62,935 bases of DNA from Zygnema cylindricum (lineage: Eukaryota; Streptophyta; Zygnematophyceae; Zygnematales; Zygnemataceae), in assembly GCA_037447655.1 (NCBI GenBank), contig JBBHKE010001571.1, positions 1 through 62,935 of the forward strand, given 5' to 3'. The notes below the pieces were generated by a model, which was not told the DNA's origin, did no database searches, and saw nothing but the letters and a program-made list of their open reading frames with translations. Position 1 is the first letter of the stretch, and every line of letters begins with the position of its first letter. Made by a program: the position numbers and the translations under genes. This document shows positions 31,248 through 44,250 of the stretch, in pieces.

Positions 31248-33057
31248 TAAAGCCCGTTTGCGCCCATACCCATTTTTCGCCCTAGGGCAACTCGGAATTA
31301 GACTAATAAAACTCGACTTTGTTTGTTCAAGAGTCCACGAATTATTTTTCCGTTGTCCTTTACCCGGTTGTGGCTGTCGATAGCTCTTTCTTTAGGTTTC
31401 AGCGCCTTACCTATGGAAATATAAACCTCTTTCACTCGTACGCGATCGCGAATAAGGTATACTTGGTCAAAACATTTGTTTAGGCGTCAATGTAAGTCAA
31501 GGTTTTACTTGTTTTATGACCGCGCATGAGCGATCTGTCCTTTCTCTTGTGCCCAAATGATTTTTGCGATAACGAACGCTCGAATCCCTACCGAACGAGC
31601 CATCAAGGGTTCAAATCCTCAAAAGGACGGTCGACATACAAATACTTAAAAAGTTTACCCGAAAAATGTCGCATAGGCCGCGATTCGACGGGTTGGGTAC
31701 CTTTGTAGCGCAACTCGGAAAATCGCATGCATCCGCACCGCCCAAATATCATTTATTTCCGTACGACCCTTCAAACCGACCGAAAAGTCAACCCTGTTTG
31801 CGCCCACACCCATTATTAGCCCTAGGACGACTCGAAATTCGAATAATTAATCTCGACTTTGTATGTTCGAGAGTCCTACTAATTATTATTACGCCGTCGC
31901 TTACCCGGTTGTGGCTCGCGATAGCTCGTTCTTTAGGTTTCGGCGCATTACGTACGGAAATATAAACTTCTTTCACTCGTACGCGATCGCGAATAAGGTG
32001 TACTTGGTCAAAACATTTGTTTAGGCGTCAATGTAAGCCAAGGTTTTACTTGTTTTATGACCGCGCATCAGCGATCTGTCCTTTCTCTTGTGCGCTTATA
32101 ATAATTGCGATAACGACCGCTCGAATACCTAACCAACGAGCCATCAAGGGTTCAAATCCTCAAAAGGACGGTCGACATACAAATACTTATAAAGTTTACT
32201 CAAAAAATGTCGCCTAAGCCGCGATTCGACGGGTTGGGTACCTTTATAGCGCAACTCGGAAAATCGCATACGTCCGCACCACCCAAATATCATTTATTTC
32301 CGTACACTCCTTCAAACCGACCGAAACGTAAAGCTCGTTTGCGCCCATACCCATTAATCGCATTAGGACGACTCGAAATTAGACTAATTAAACTCGACTT
32401 TGTATGTTCGAGAGTCCGCGAATTGTTTCTCCGTCGTCGCTTACCCGGTTGTGGCTCGCGATAGCTCGTTCTTTAGGTTTCAGCGCCTTACGTACGGAAA
32501 TATAAACTTCTTTCACTCGTACTCGACCACGTATAAGGTATACTTGGTCAAAACATTTGTTTAGGTGTCAATATAAGCCAAGGTTTAACTTGTTTTTTGA
32601 CCGCGCATCGACGATCTGTCCCTTCTCCGGTGCGCTTATAATATTTGCGATAACGACCGATCGAATACCTACCAAACAAGCCATCAAGGCTTCAAATCCT
32701 CAAAAGGACGGCCGACATACAAATACTTAAAATGAAAAGTTTATCCGAAAAATGTCGCGTAGGCCGCGATTCGTCGGGTTGGGTACCTTTGTAGAGCAAC
32801 TCGGAAAATTGCATGCGTCCGCACCGCCCAAATATCATTTATTTCCGTAAGAATGTTCAAACTGACTGAAACGTAAAGCCCGTTTGCGCCTATACCCATT
32901 AATCGACCTAGGACGATTCCAAATTAGAATAATTAAACTCGACTTTGTATGTTCAAGAGTCCACGAACTGTTTCTCAGTTGTCGGTTACCCAGTTGTGTC
33001 TTGCGATAGCTTGTTCTTTAGGTTTCAGCGCCTTACGTATAGAAATAGAAACCTCTA
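31248..33057. repeat. 540-bp tandem array, block 2 (about 3.3 units)
   Basis: Units begin near 31,250, 31,787, 32,329 and 32,874, so the period is 537-545 bp. Each full unit keeps TCGCGATAGCTCGTTCTTTA, ACGCGATCGCG or a variant, the B-box-like GGTTCAAATCC after CATCAAGG, and an open frame starting MSxxPRFDGLGTF. The last unit is cut off near 33,050. Confidence 0.8.
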
Positions 33058-33600
33058 ATATAATTTTGGTGTAGGCGGTTATATAACCTTATATTATTTG
33101 TCGTTTTTTCTTTACGCCCTCAAAATCAACCTTTTTGTTTTTTCCCCCAATGTACTTTGTACTTTCATCAACCTTCTTGTTGTTTGTACCATTTTTGAAA
33201 GCGGTTTTAAGCCTCCACATTTCGGGTTTCGATTTTGGTGTAGGCGGTTTTATAACCTTCTATTATCTGTCGTTTTTTCCTTACGCCCTCAAAATGAACC
33301 TTTTAGTTTTTTTCCCCAATGAACCTTGTACTTTTATCAACCCTCACGCTCTTTGTACTTTTTTTGAAAGCGGTTTTAAACCTCCACATTTTGGGTTTTA
33401 TTTTTGGTGTATACTTATGTTGTAGGCGGTTTTTAACCTTTTATTATTTGTCGGTTTTATTTTACGATTGCAAAGTTTATTATTTTGTTTTTTAACCCCA
33501 AAATACCTTTTACTTTCATCAACCTTCAGGTTGTTTTTACGTTTTAAAAAAAACGGTTTTAAACCTCTATTTTACCATTTTGTAAAGGAAAATTACCAAC
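33058..33600. repeat. 175-bp tandem repeat (GTAGGCGG family, about 3 copies)
   Basis: GGTGTAGGCGGTT recurs near 33,067, 33,237 and 33,420. Each unit also has a TTTGTCGTTTTTTC-like stretch and a GCGGTTTTAAACCTCC palindrome. The open frames are Phe-rich and follow the repeat; not genes. Confidence 0.75.
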
Positions 33601-35740
33601 TCAAGAATTTCAAATTTCAAAAAAAAAATGATGTTATAGAGCATTCGAATTAAAAGAAAGACTGAAACTTTACAACATACCGCTCCTTTCATCTGATCCG
33701 CCTATCCACTTATAGTACACAGAGTACTAAAATACAAATTTGTGTGTTGCAATGTTTGTTTGAGGGATTAAACCTCGCATCGTCATCGAGGTGTTAATCC
33801 AACAAACCACACACAGACAAAAGATAAATCTCTTCCTTAGGGAAAAGAGAGGAGAGAAAGAAAATATTATGTTCGAGGGAATAAAGTTCGCAGCGTTATC
33901 GAGTAGTTCATCCGATACGATGGTGCCTCACACAGACAGATATACATCTCAATCATTCACGTTAATCAACAACTTTATTAGATAGAATTTGTACTAATCA
34001 CGGCTCAAAATACCCGACAGAATATTGGCTGTTCGATTTGAGCAAGCTGGCGTCTTGCGATTTCAGCAAGCAACATTTTTATGATTCGAGTCATAAGGAG
34101 AGCTGCAACACCCGAAGTGTATAAAAGTACGCTTGTTTTTTTCCCGGTAACATGGATTTTTTTTTTAGGATGGTTTCTTTTCACTAAGTTAATTCCAGAG
34201 TTCCAATACCCGTTGCTGTTTAAAAGTCGTCCAAATACAATTTTGATAATTTTATCGATATTAAGACTAGTTTATAAGAGTTTTGTATTTGAGAGTTCAA
34301 AGTCAAATTTCATTCCTATTGGTCGCAGCAATTTTTTTTTGGCTCATTGAAAATAGGTCCATTTTTGGATCATTTTTGCTTTAGAACTAGACAATTATTT
34401 TGGCAAATTGACCAAGTATTTAATGAAAAACAAAAATGTGCAAAATCAACTTTTGTTGTTTTTTGCAAGTAAAGGGTAGAATTTTAAAGCTTTTCTCTTT
34501 AACGAGCAAGAATTAATTCTTCACCGATTCCTCGCAGTAATTAACCAAAGGAAGAGCCAAATTTGTTCCGTTTTTGGCACATTTTTTGTTCCTCTCCACA
34601 GCTAGCTGTTTCTGCCCGCTGTTTCGGTCATTTGCCGACATTGTCAGGCGCCGCACTTTTGAGTGGCAGTTATGTTCGTCATTGTACTCTTGCTGCAGTT
34701 CATTCTTCGTGACACTTTGAAATGTGTACTATAATGTTTCGCGTGGAGTTTGGAAGTACGGCAAAATTGTTCGAATGTTACGGTGAAGCTTGAATTGGTG
34801 CGGCGGTTACCAAAATCGCTATGTGGATTGGTACAATCATTGTGGAGTAATGTTGACGCAACTGTTTGTACAGTTGCCAATGAAAGAGGAGTTGAAATTA
34901 AACTTGATTTGGTGTGACGGTTGAAAGTCCAAGAGGAGATCATTTTAAAGCCTCCTCAAAGATATTGCGATTACATGAATCGTTGTGGAGTTATATAGAC
35001 GCCGTGAATATTTGTATTTACAAAATTTATAAGGGTGTATCTGCGATGTAGGAGTATTTGTTTCGTATAGGGCGTCAATCGAATGCCTCGTATACTTTGG
35101 AGAAGGAACGATGTCGGATTTTACAGCGGCCGGTTTTGGACGTCGCAATATATCGGCAAGCGAGGAGGAATTATTTTGTGACAGCTAATCAATATTTCCG
35201 TACCTTTTTGGTACGATGGAATGGGGGCTCGTCTTCGGTAAGGTAGCGATTCATTGGAGATTATGACGCGGATTGGGGCAATAGTTTCAACTTTGTTTGA
35301 AAACTGACGTGTTCGTTTATTTTGAGGATGGAGTCTATGATTTGTGTTATGTCAACGTTTTCTGAAAAAGTCGTAATACGTGATGTGTGAGAGGGAGCGA
35401 CAACTTCGGAGAGTTACACTTGACGTGGTCCTCCCCATAAAAAAGAAAATAAAATAAAAAAAACTGATTCAATTTGTGTACGGCTAAATTCGAAGTTGGA
35501 GTGTTACATTTTGATGTTCAATCTTGTGTTTATGTACGGTGACATGTTTAAGAGGGGGCGGCTAGCATTGGTGGTGTGGCATTCCACCGCTTCTCACAAT
35601 AAGAAGGGATTGTTAGGATTATTGGAAGAATCAGCGGATGAGATATTGAGAATCGGCCGTCTACGGATTTGTTGACGTTTATGGTTCGCGTGGCATGATT
35701 CTGGTTTGAGTATGGTTTTACGACTTGCATCAGAGTACTT
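33601..35740. other. No recognisable gene
   Basis: AT-rich sequence without a convincing reading frame. One imperfect hairpin lies at about 33,750-33,812 (GGATTAAACCTC against GAGGTGTTAATCC). Short open frames are scattered on both strands and match no family I know. Confidence 0.5.
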
Positions 35741-35749
35741 GTAGTTTTT

Positions 35750-36297
35750 TCAATGTACAGCGGTTCAGTACAAGCCGGTATATTATTTATTTGTGTGATG
35801 GTTTAGTTTGGTTTCATCTGTCTTATATTGTCTTAAACGATGACTATGATAGTTAGTGCGCCATACGTGTCTAGTTCCTTTAGTACGTGTAACTTGCTTC
35901 GGCGCTTAAATGTTTTTAGGGGCACGTCAACATGTGGACTTCGGCGCCCTTGTCTGTTTTCACTTAGTAGTGTTAGTGGTCGTGAGTTGTCGGTGTTAAG
36001 AAGGTATATTAGTGAGTATTTTCCATCAGTTTAGTATACACTCTGGTGAGATGCATCATGTGTCTAAGAGAGATACATTAAAGTGTATAGAGTAGAGAAC
36101 TAAGGAAGGAGGAAGAGTAAGACTTAAGATATATGTCAGGGGAGCAAAGAAAAGAGATGGAGAGAGGTTGTATTGAAAAGCTCTAGCTAAATATATTGAT
36201 ATTTGGCCGACATGTTTTATTGTGAGCCGTGAGTGTTTTATGTGGAATATGTTTATTTAAGCTTGTGTACGACGGTTCAATAACAGCCTGTACATTA
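35750..36297. repeat. 510-bp tandem repeat unit 1 and start of unit 2
   Basis: A unit beginning near 35,757 (GTACAGCGGTTCAGTACAAG) starts again near 36,268 (GTACGACGGTTCAATAACAG). Its second copy is interrupted at 36,297 by a copia element and resumes at 42,474. The two copies are about 85 percent alike by eye. No gene is evident. Confidence 0.7.
36293..36297. repeat. Target-site duplication CATTA (left)
   Basis: CATTA precedes the left LTR and recurs at 42,474-42,478 after the right LTR. The uninterrupted sister copy of the target reads TATTA at the same place, supporting a real insertion site. Confidence 0.7.
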
Positions 36298-37316
36298 TGT
36301 TGTTTTACAACCAGTGTTGTAGGAGGTGAACCAGCAGTAGTATTGGAAGTAGACATGAAAAACAACAGACACTATCAAAGTCCCTCCTCAACCGCCAACT
36401 TTGAACTGACACAAAATATTACTCAGAAAAGCAAATATGCCTTAAATTTTCCAAAGTGATACAAAATTCATTAAACCGACAATTTCCAAAATTGCAGCCC
36501 AAATGACCCAGTAAACCATAAGATATGACGTTTCGAAGTCTCCCAAAAAGTGCCTTTGGAAAATCATATTCCCAAAACAGGATGCTACAAAATTGGCTAA
36601 GTCCTCAGTTATATACTCACATTGTGTATCTACTTATCAACACTAATTTGCGTAACCATTACTACTGTTATTATCTTGACTAATGACAAAGCTTCCTACT
36701 TGTACGTCATTGTACCTCAAAACCCTAATTATTATTTTCTAAAAACCAGATTAATGTAACACTATTTTTTATTACACTAAACTACAAAACAATGTTATTC
36801 AGATATTGAACCGTACACAAAACGTCCCAACCGTACACAAAACGTTCCAAATGCTTAGTCAACAATAGTCGCTAAAGTCCAGCCGAATGTGGTCAGGTAG
36901 TACCAAGCACCTAAGTGCTTTGTCACTTGTGGTCCCACGCAAATCACGCTTGTGGTCCCTCGTGAATCACGCTTGTGGTCCCACGTGAATCGCGTCTGTT
37001 GGAACAAATTCAATCGAGGATGGTACGGTCAAACTGTACCATTTATTTCTAGAATACTCGGTTCTGATCCCATTCCTTAGATTTTGTGAATCAAATCCTC
37101 AACAGCGTGACGCGTGTGGCTGACTATCGACGCCACTCTGAAAAACATGCATACGTTATTTTGTGGACCCGTGTCCTTGTAAAAGTACAATGCACTCTAC
37201 TGTACTTTTTGCTACTGTAACGCTAATTAAGGTAAGTATTACAGTAGACTACTTAGAAAATATTCTAAGTTATTTTTACCCCTATTTACTGAAATAAAGA
37301 TTTATAAATTACAACA
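36298..37316 (-). repeat. 3' LTR of the decayed copia element
   Basis: The minus strand begins TGTTGTAATTTATAAATC at 37,316, right after a polypurine-like AGGGGAG, and ends near 36,298. The end includes codons matching the first 20 or so residues of Gag (MSTSNTTAGSPPTTLVV), meaning that the Gag start lies within the LTR. Confidence 0.75.
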
Positions 37317-37319
37317 CTC

Positions 37320-40300
37320 CCCTAAATCTTTAGACTCAGTTACTCACTTAGTCTAATAGCATCTCTGCAAAAGTGTAACTTAGGAGCAGGAAAGGCTTTT
37401 GTTAACATGTTAGCCACTATTTTCACATCCGGTAAACAACACAATTTAACAACTTTTGCAAGTACTTTTTTTTTAACAAAGTGAAGTCTTACATCCATGT
37501 GTTTGCTCTTAAAGTGATGGCTGGGGTTAGAGGCACCTGCAATGGCTGTGTGGTTGTCACACTAGATAGCTTGAGGGCTAGTTTGCGTATACCCAAGTTC
37601 ATGTAAAATGGACTTGACCATAGGAGCTCCTCGAGGGCGGAACCTGGTGCTATATATTTTGACTCCATTGTGGATTAAACTGTAAACTTTTGTAATTTGC
37701 TACTCTAGTAGCAAGTTCCATCTCCAATCTTCTGAACAAAGCCGGTTGTAGATTTTCGGCTTGGTAGATCTCCATAGCTAGCATCACTCCATGTTTATAT
37801 TTTCACCTCTCCTCTTCTGAGTACAAACTTAAGATTTCGAGTACCTGTAAGATATCTCAACACATTTTTTTTGTTGCTTCCCAATCTGCCTTTTTAGGAT
37901 TCCAGACTTCTAATCAGGGCTCCCAAAGCTGCTGCAATGTCTTGTCTCGTACAGCTCATAAAAGATATAAGACTTCCAACTACTTGAATATATGGCTTTG
38001 AAGCCATAAACTCTTCCTCCCCTGTCTCTAGACTCTCAGAAACCATAATGCTTGAGTCTGACTTAATTCCTTCTAATTTCTGCAAGAATTCCATGGGAGT
38101 TATTGATCCTTTCACATCTTTCATTTCAAATCTTTCCACCATGTTACCTATTACTTCTTTCTGAGTCAAAATAATCAGCCTTTTGTTTCTATTTATTTCT
38201 ACTTTTATACCTATGATATACTTGGCCTCTTCGAGGTCATTCATCTGAAACCTAGACCTTAAAGCCGCTTTAATGTGGTTTATTTCATCCATTGACTTAC
38301 TTATTAATAATAGGGTCATCCATATATACAACAATGTAAATTATCACATCCTCCCCTTGTAGAACATATAAAAAATGATCTAAGGTAATTCTTTTAAAAC
38401 CTAGCCAAGTTAAAAACTCATCTAACTTGAAATTCTTTTGTCAGGGGGCTTGTTTCAACCCATACAAAGAATTCATCAATTTACACACCAATTCCTCCTT
38501 TCTTTTTTCTACATACATATCAAGATGTTTCATGTAGATGTTCTCTTCTAATACTCTATGCAAGAAAGCAGTTTTGACATCCATTTGATGTATTTCTATA
38601 TTTTTTATAGCCGCTAGACTTAGCAAGATTGTGACAGAAGGAAATCTAACAACAGGAGAGAAGGTTTCTTCAAAATCAATACCTTCTTTTTGATTATACC
38701 CCTTGGCCACTTGTCATGCCTTATACCTTTGAATGGTGTTGTTTGGGTTTAACTTCACCTTGAATACCGATTTGCTGGCAATGGCTTTTCTGCCTGGAGG
38801 AAGATCCACTAGCTTCGACGTTTGTGCCTCCATAATAGATTTCATTTCATTGTTCGCCGCCACTATCCAATGATTTCTCTCAGGTGATGAAAAGGCCTTC
38901 TGAATTGTTAGAGGCTCCTCTGTAGCTGCACAAATAGCAAAGTGAGAGCTTGCTTGCAGACAGCTGCTTGATCTTTTTTCCCCCGAAAATTCTGAGGCTA
39001 AAATCGTCGGTAGTCGCGATTTGATTGCCTTGGTTGATCTGCGACCTATGGTGTAACCGTTTGTTTTGCCTTAGCTGGAACTTCTGGTGAAGCCTCTTGT
39101 GAATTCACTAAGAAAACTGAAGGAAGAGTAGTCCCACTTGGCTGTGGAAAGTAAACTTGGTGCATATAGTGAAAAAATGGCATATTCATGTTTTTCCTTT
39201 GCTGGTTTGTTTGGCACTTCAAAAGAGTCAACCGAATCCATCTCATCTTTAATTTGAATATTTCTAGAGATAACCATTTTCTATTTCTCAAATACAAAAA
39301 CTCTATAACCTTTTGCATTATCATCATACCCCATGAAAATTCGTGGTAAGGCCTTAACATCCATTTTCCATCTATCATGTGAAGTATCTAGAAAAAAACA
39401 CTTGCTGCCAAAGATGTTAAAGTGACTAATATCAGGTTTCTCTCCTGTCCAAAGCTCAAAAGGTGAAGTGTTATTAGATCTAGAAGCAATTTTATTGTTA
39501 ATATAAACAGCGCAGTTAAGTGCTTCAACCCTGAATTTCAAATCTAGCCCTTTTTCTGCAAGCATGGACCTAGCACTTTCTGTCACTGTCCTATTTAATC
39601 TCTCAGAAACACCATTTTGTTCAAGTGTATATAGAATTGTTGGATTGTGACTGATACCTACCTAAAAGAGAAACTCTTCGAATTCCTTTGATGTATATTC
39701 TCCCCCATTGTCCTATCTCAGCGCCAAAATTAGTTTTCCATGAAGCTTTTCCGCCCACGCTTTTTAGTGTTTGAAGTAAGTAAACACTTCACTTTTATGT
39801 TGCATGAAGTAAAATTTGGTTTATCTTGAGTAGTCATCTGTAAATGTAATCATATAGTGGACGCCTCTAGCCAAAGCCACTTGTTAAGGACCGAGAACAT
39901 CAGAATGTGTTAGCTGCATAACTTTTTCCAATCTGTGGTCTATTTCCTATGGAAATGGCAATTTGTGGATCTTGCCAAGTGAACAACCATCACATGATTT
40001 TTTAGGATGGGAAGTGAGAGAAACTCCCTCAACTCTTCCCGAATTCACTTTTTTCTTAAGGCTATCATAATTCATATGTCCTAATCTTTTATACCACAAC
40101 TCATTATCAAATTGGACATTGGAGTAGAGAACATCTTTTTCTCAGCCATGTCTATCTGGTAACTTTTGCTAGCATCTCTAGTTCCTGTAACTATTACTTT
40201 CCCTTTCTTGCTAACAACGTGTTTACCTCTTTTTAGAATGACTTCAAAGCCTTTGCTCTCCACTTATTAAGTAGAAAAAATATTTTTCTTAAAGTTTGGA

Positions 40301-41505
40301 ACAAACAAAACATTGTGAAGGGTTCTTTTTACCGACTTTCCCCCCACATCTACCATCAAAGATACATCACCCTAAGCTCAAGTCTGAACACTAATGCCAC
40401 AAGCATAGTAAATACTTTTTGGAGATGTTTGCTGCAGATTCGTAAAAGCCACCTTGTTCCAACACATGTGGGCAGACGCTTTCGTGACCATGATCCATCC
40501 TGCATCCGTAACAGCCTCCATGGCTGCCGCCATAGCAAATAACTCCACAATCTCTGTCTCATTGAAGCTTAAAGACTCATCTGCATCAGTTGCAGAAGTT
40601 GAAAAAAAAAGCATTTACACGAGTAGGATTCTTAGAGAAAGCCATTGTGATATTGGCTTTGCTGCCAACCTGGCCTTTATAAACCTATCTCCTTAGCCTT
40701 TTTCAGCTTAGGACAGTACTTGTATCCATGACCCTTCTCATAACAATAAAAGCAAGTAGTAGAATTGGCTTATACTGCCTCTTATTATACTGATTAAACT
40801 GATTTTGATTCTGGTTAAACTGACTCTTGCTCTGATTAATATGATTTCTTTTGTCAAAGTCTGTGGAAAAAGCTTCAACCTTTCCTTCTCCTTTAAGGAA
40901 TTTAGCAATAGTCTCTTCCTGCAATATAAGATTATATGCTAACTGAAATGACCATCTAGCTTTATCATGACATTTTAACTTAACAAACACACCTTGCATG
41001 CTACTAGGGAGACCTCTAATAAGCAAAGGTGCTTGTTAAAACTTAGAAAATGATCCCTCAACAGAAGAGTGAGCATGAATGAGTGCACGAAAATTGTCAC
41101 AATACTCGACCAAAGTACCCCCTGAGAATTTGTTTTTCCAAATTTTTCCTGCCACCAAGATCTCCTCCTGAACATTCGCTTTCTCAAAAGTGGATTTTAG
41201 TGATGTCCAAATTTCCCTCGCCTTCTTCATTTTCAGTCGAGACATAACCAAATTTTTTGAAATACAAAGCATTAGATCCTTCCTTGCCATTGAAGTTTTT
41301 TTCGCCCAAGTTGGATATGTTTCATCAAGGGAGCCATCCTAGACTTAAATAAGTTAGCAGTTTCAAACGACGATTCAACCATCGCCCCCCAGTAAGCATA
41401 CAATTGGCCATTGAAGATAGGAATTCTTGAAGAATTGCCCATAACCATTTGTTCTACAACCACTGTTGATGGAGGAGAACTAGCAGTAGGAGTGGAAATA
41501 AACAT
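37320..41505 (-). pseudogene. Copia Gag-Pol polyprotein, decayed
   Basis: Minus-strand pieces appear in the proper order. Gag begins MFISTPTASSPPSTVVVEQM (41,505) and continues in three pieces to about 40,700. The protease site region (GWIMVTKASAHMCW, near 40,500) has lost the Asp-Ser-Gly. A spacer with GFEVILKRGKHVVSKKGKV lies near 40,230. Integrase C-terminal parts (RVEALNCAVYINNKIASRSN to GYDDNAKGYRVFVFEK) are at 39,281-39,586. Reverse transcriptase pieces are at 38,441-38,710 (VVRFPSVTILLSLAA, KTAFLHRVLEENIYM, LYGLKQAP) and 37,894-38,334 (EAKYIIGIKVEINRNKRL). Frameshifts and stops separate all pieces and RNase H is reduced to fragments. It cannot encode a working polyprotein. Confidence 0.85.
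41437..41446 (-). promoter_or_regulatory. Primer-binding site, half-tRNA iMet type
   Basis: GGTTATGGGC on the minus strand starts immediately after the LTR. It equals the first ten bases of the intact element's site. It is read in frame as part of Gag (VMG), as in the intact family. Confidence 0.65.
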
Positions 41506-42473
41506 GAAAAACAGGTGAAATTATAAAAGTACCTACTCAATAGCCAACTTTGAACTGACACAAAATATGACTTAGAAAGCTAATATGTCTTAAATTTGCC
41601 ACAATGATACACTATACAAGAAACTGGCAATTCCCAAAATTACAGCCTAAATGACTAAGTAAACCATAAGATATGATGTTTCGAAGTCTCCCAAAAACCG
41701 CCCTTAGAAAATCATATTCCCAAAAATGGATGCTACAAAATTGGCTAAGTCCTAAGTTATATAGTCACAATGTGTGTCTACTGATATATACTAATTTGGG
41801 TAACGGTTACTACGGTTATGATCTTGACATACGACAAAGCATCCTATTTGTACGTCATTGTACCTCAAAACCCTAATTATTATTTTCTAAAAACCTGATT
41901 AATAGAACACTATTTTTTATTACACTAAACAACAAAATAATGATATTAAAATATTTATAGATATTGAACCGTACACAAAACGTTCCAACCGTACACAAAA
42001 TATTCCAAATGGTTAGTCAGCGGTAGTCACTAAAGTCTAGCCGAATATGGTCATGTAGTACGAAGCACTTAGGTGCTTCGTCACTTGTGGCCCCATGCGA
42101 ATCACGCTTGTGGTCCCTCGTGAATCATGCTTGTGGTCCTAGGTGAATCGCGTTCGTTGGAACAAATTCAATCAACGATGGTATTGTCGAACTGTACCAT
42201 ATATTTCCGAGATACCTGGTTAGATCCCATTCGTCTGATTTTGTGAATCAAATCGTCAACTGCGTGACGCGTGAGGGTGACTTTCGGCGCCACTCCGAAA
42301 AACCTACATAGGTTCTTTTGTCGACACGTGTACCTGTAAAAGTACAATACACTCTACTATACTTTTTGCTACTGTAACGCTAATTAACGTAAGTATAACA
42401 GTAGACTACTTAGAAAATATTCTAAGTTATTTTTACCCCTATTTAGTGAACTAAAGATTAATTATTTAAAGCA
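41447..42473 (-). repeat. 5' LTR of the decayed copia element
   Basis: Aligns along its whole length with 36,298-37,316, sharing for example TAAACCATAAGATATGA and CGAAGTCTCCCAAAAA on the plus strand. The outer end is TGC at 42,473 followed by CATTA. The Gag ATG at 41,505 falls inside this LTR. Confidence 0.75.
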
Positions 42474-42965
42474 CATTATTTATGTGTGTGATGGTTCAAT
42501 TTGGTTTTGTCTGTCCTGTATTGTCTTGAACGGTGACTATGATATTTAGTGCGCTCTACGTCTCTGTTTTCTTTAGTGCGTGTCAATTTGCTTTGACGCT
42601 TCTATGTTTTTTAGGCGCACGTCCGCATGTGGACTTCGGCAACCTCGTCTGTTTTCACTTAGTGGAGTTAGTGGTCGTGAGTTGTCTGTGTTAAGAAGGT
42701 ATATTAGTGAGTGTTTTCCCTCAGTTTAGTATGCACTCTCGTGAGATGCATCATGAGTCTGAGAGAGATACATTAAAGTGTATAGAGTAAAGAACTAAGA
42801 AAGGAGGAAGAGTAAGACTTAAGATATATTTCATAGGGAGCAAGGAGTAGAGATGGAGAGAGGTTGTATTGAAAAGCTTCGGCTTAATATATTGATATTT
42901 GGCCAACATGTTTCATTGTGAGCCGTGAGTGTTTTATGTGGAATATGTTTATCTAAGCTTTGGCT
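42474..42965. repeat. 510-bp tandem repeat unit 2, right part
   Basis: Continuation of the second unit after the copia insertion. It starts with the right CATTA duplication and is collinear with 35,785-36,266 to about 42,960. After that the sequences differ. Confidence 0.7.
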
Positions 42966-43119
42966 GTGAGACATGATTTGTCTTGTGTGAGCATATATAT
43001 TGGAGCACTTTATCTATTTTTAACAGATTGGAGGTAGTTAATTTTCGTACTTAAAGTTTGTGGCCAGATTATGATTTTGAAAATGGATATCAATTTTTTT
43101 ATACAAAATGGCAAAGTGA

Positions 43120-44250
43120 CGCGGCAAACTTTGAATGTCGGTGGATGTTAGAAGGAGCGTGTGAGGATATTTTCCGCTGCATCTAGCGTGGCAAGAGGCA
43201 CAAGGCATGTACGACTTGTAGGCCATTCAACGCTTGTTCAAAATGGATATTTTTTGGCTTTTCCACGTGTACTTATGGCAAACGACGAGTGTGAAGAAAC
43301 TCTCCTCGAACTCTCCTCGCAAGGAGAGTTTCTTCACACTGGACGATGTGCGCGATTGCTTCGCGAGTCTCAAAAAGTGAAATATCTAATGGTCAAGAAT
43401 TACTCGTACATCATTGGAGCATCCTGACAGTTTCTAGTAACGATGTTCATTTGACAAAAAAAAAATATGTTACGGCTCTGTACGCCGTTGTACGAAAATT
43501 TACGGCGTCCAGTAACGAACCCCACTTTTGGTCTTATAGAATGTTACCATAAGGGTGGACTTCCATTAGGTGTCTCAATAATTGTACAGATAATTTTATT
43601 GAAGGGCATGCCTTCCATTTGTTCGCGTCACTTAACCAATTTTTATTTGTGTGGCTCATTCTGGTTGATAACACGTAGGTTAATATTAGATGCTTAAAAT
43701 CTTGAAAGAATCTTAGAACGCGAAGTCTGAACGCAATATCTGTAAGAGCGGAGGTAATATCTGTACCAGTGGAGGAAACAGCTGTACCAGCGGAGGTAAT
43801 TAATGACTTTTACAGAGGGCATAAAATGTACTACCCAAAATTTCAAAACGCAACGACAAAAAGTTGGCGGCAAACTTTGATGGTGGGAGCGTGTCGGAAT
43901 AATTTTGGCAGATTCGCAGCCACCCTTGCGGGAGGCACATGGCCCTTGCGACGTGTACGCACATAAGCGCGCTCTCATTGTGGATTTTATTTTCTTTTTC
44001 CACGCGGCCTATTTTTACACGTTCAGTCTTCGAGAATTGTCCTACGGTCTTAACAAACTGTAGGGTTAGTGACGTGGCGTCTCGGAAAAAAGTGTAATTT
44101 CATCCAATGGTCCGAATTTACGCCTACACTCTTGGACATTTTTTTGTAATGATGTTTTCCTTTGAAAATAAATAATTATGTACGATCTTGTACGAAACGG
44201 TAAGGCCGTCAGTAAAAAACCCCACTTTTTCGCTAATGGAATGCCACCCT
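43120..44250. repeat. Diverged direct duplication (about 720 bp apart)
   Basis: The blocks at 43,120-43,570 and 43,850-44,250 share CGGCAAACTTTG, a GGAGCGTGT block, a GTACGnnnTTGTACGAAA stretch, and AACCCCACTTTT followed by GGAATGccACC. No intact gene. From 44,250 to 45,100 I see nothing else recognisable. Confidence 0.45.
43289..43339. repeat. Perfect 18-bp inverted repeat, short loop
   Basis: Arms GTGTGAAGAAACTCTCCT (43289-43306) and its exact complement (43322-43339) are separated by 15 bases. The loop repeats CTCTCCTCG from the arm end. The perfect pairing stands out in an otherwise diverged duplication that lacks it in the other copy. Confidence 0.8.

Larger units (their letters stand above)
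36298..42473 (-). mobile_element. Decayed Ty1/copia element, minus strand
   Basis: The whole element lies on the minus strand: 5' LTR 41,447-42,473, primer site 41,437-41,446, gag-pol remains 37,320-41,436, polypurine tract near 37,317-37,324, and 3' LTR 36,298-37,316. It is flanked by CATTA duplications. The two LTRs have clearly diverged and the coding part has many stops, so the insertion is old compared with the one at 51.9 kb. Confidence 0.8.

Noticed and set aside
20180-33060. Regular repeats as a CRISPR array
   Set aside because: Units are 123-540 bp without unique spacers, and the setting is eukaryotic with introns and retrotransposons.
33720-33820. Imperfect hairpin as a microRNA precursor
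   Set aside because: Arms need several bulges and there is no conserved mature-length duplex visible.
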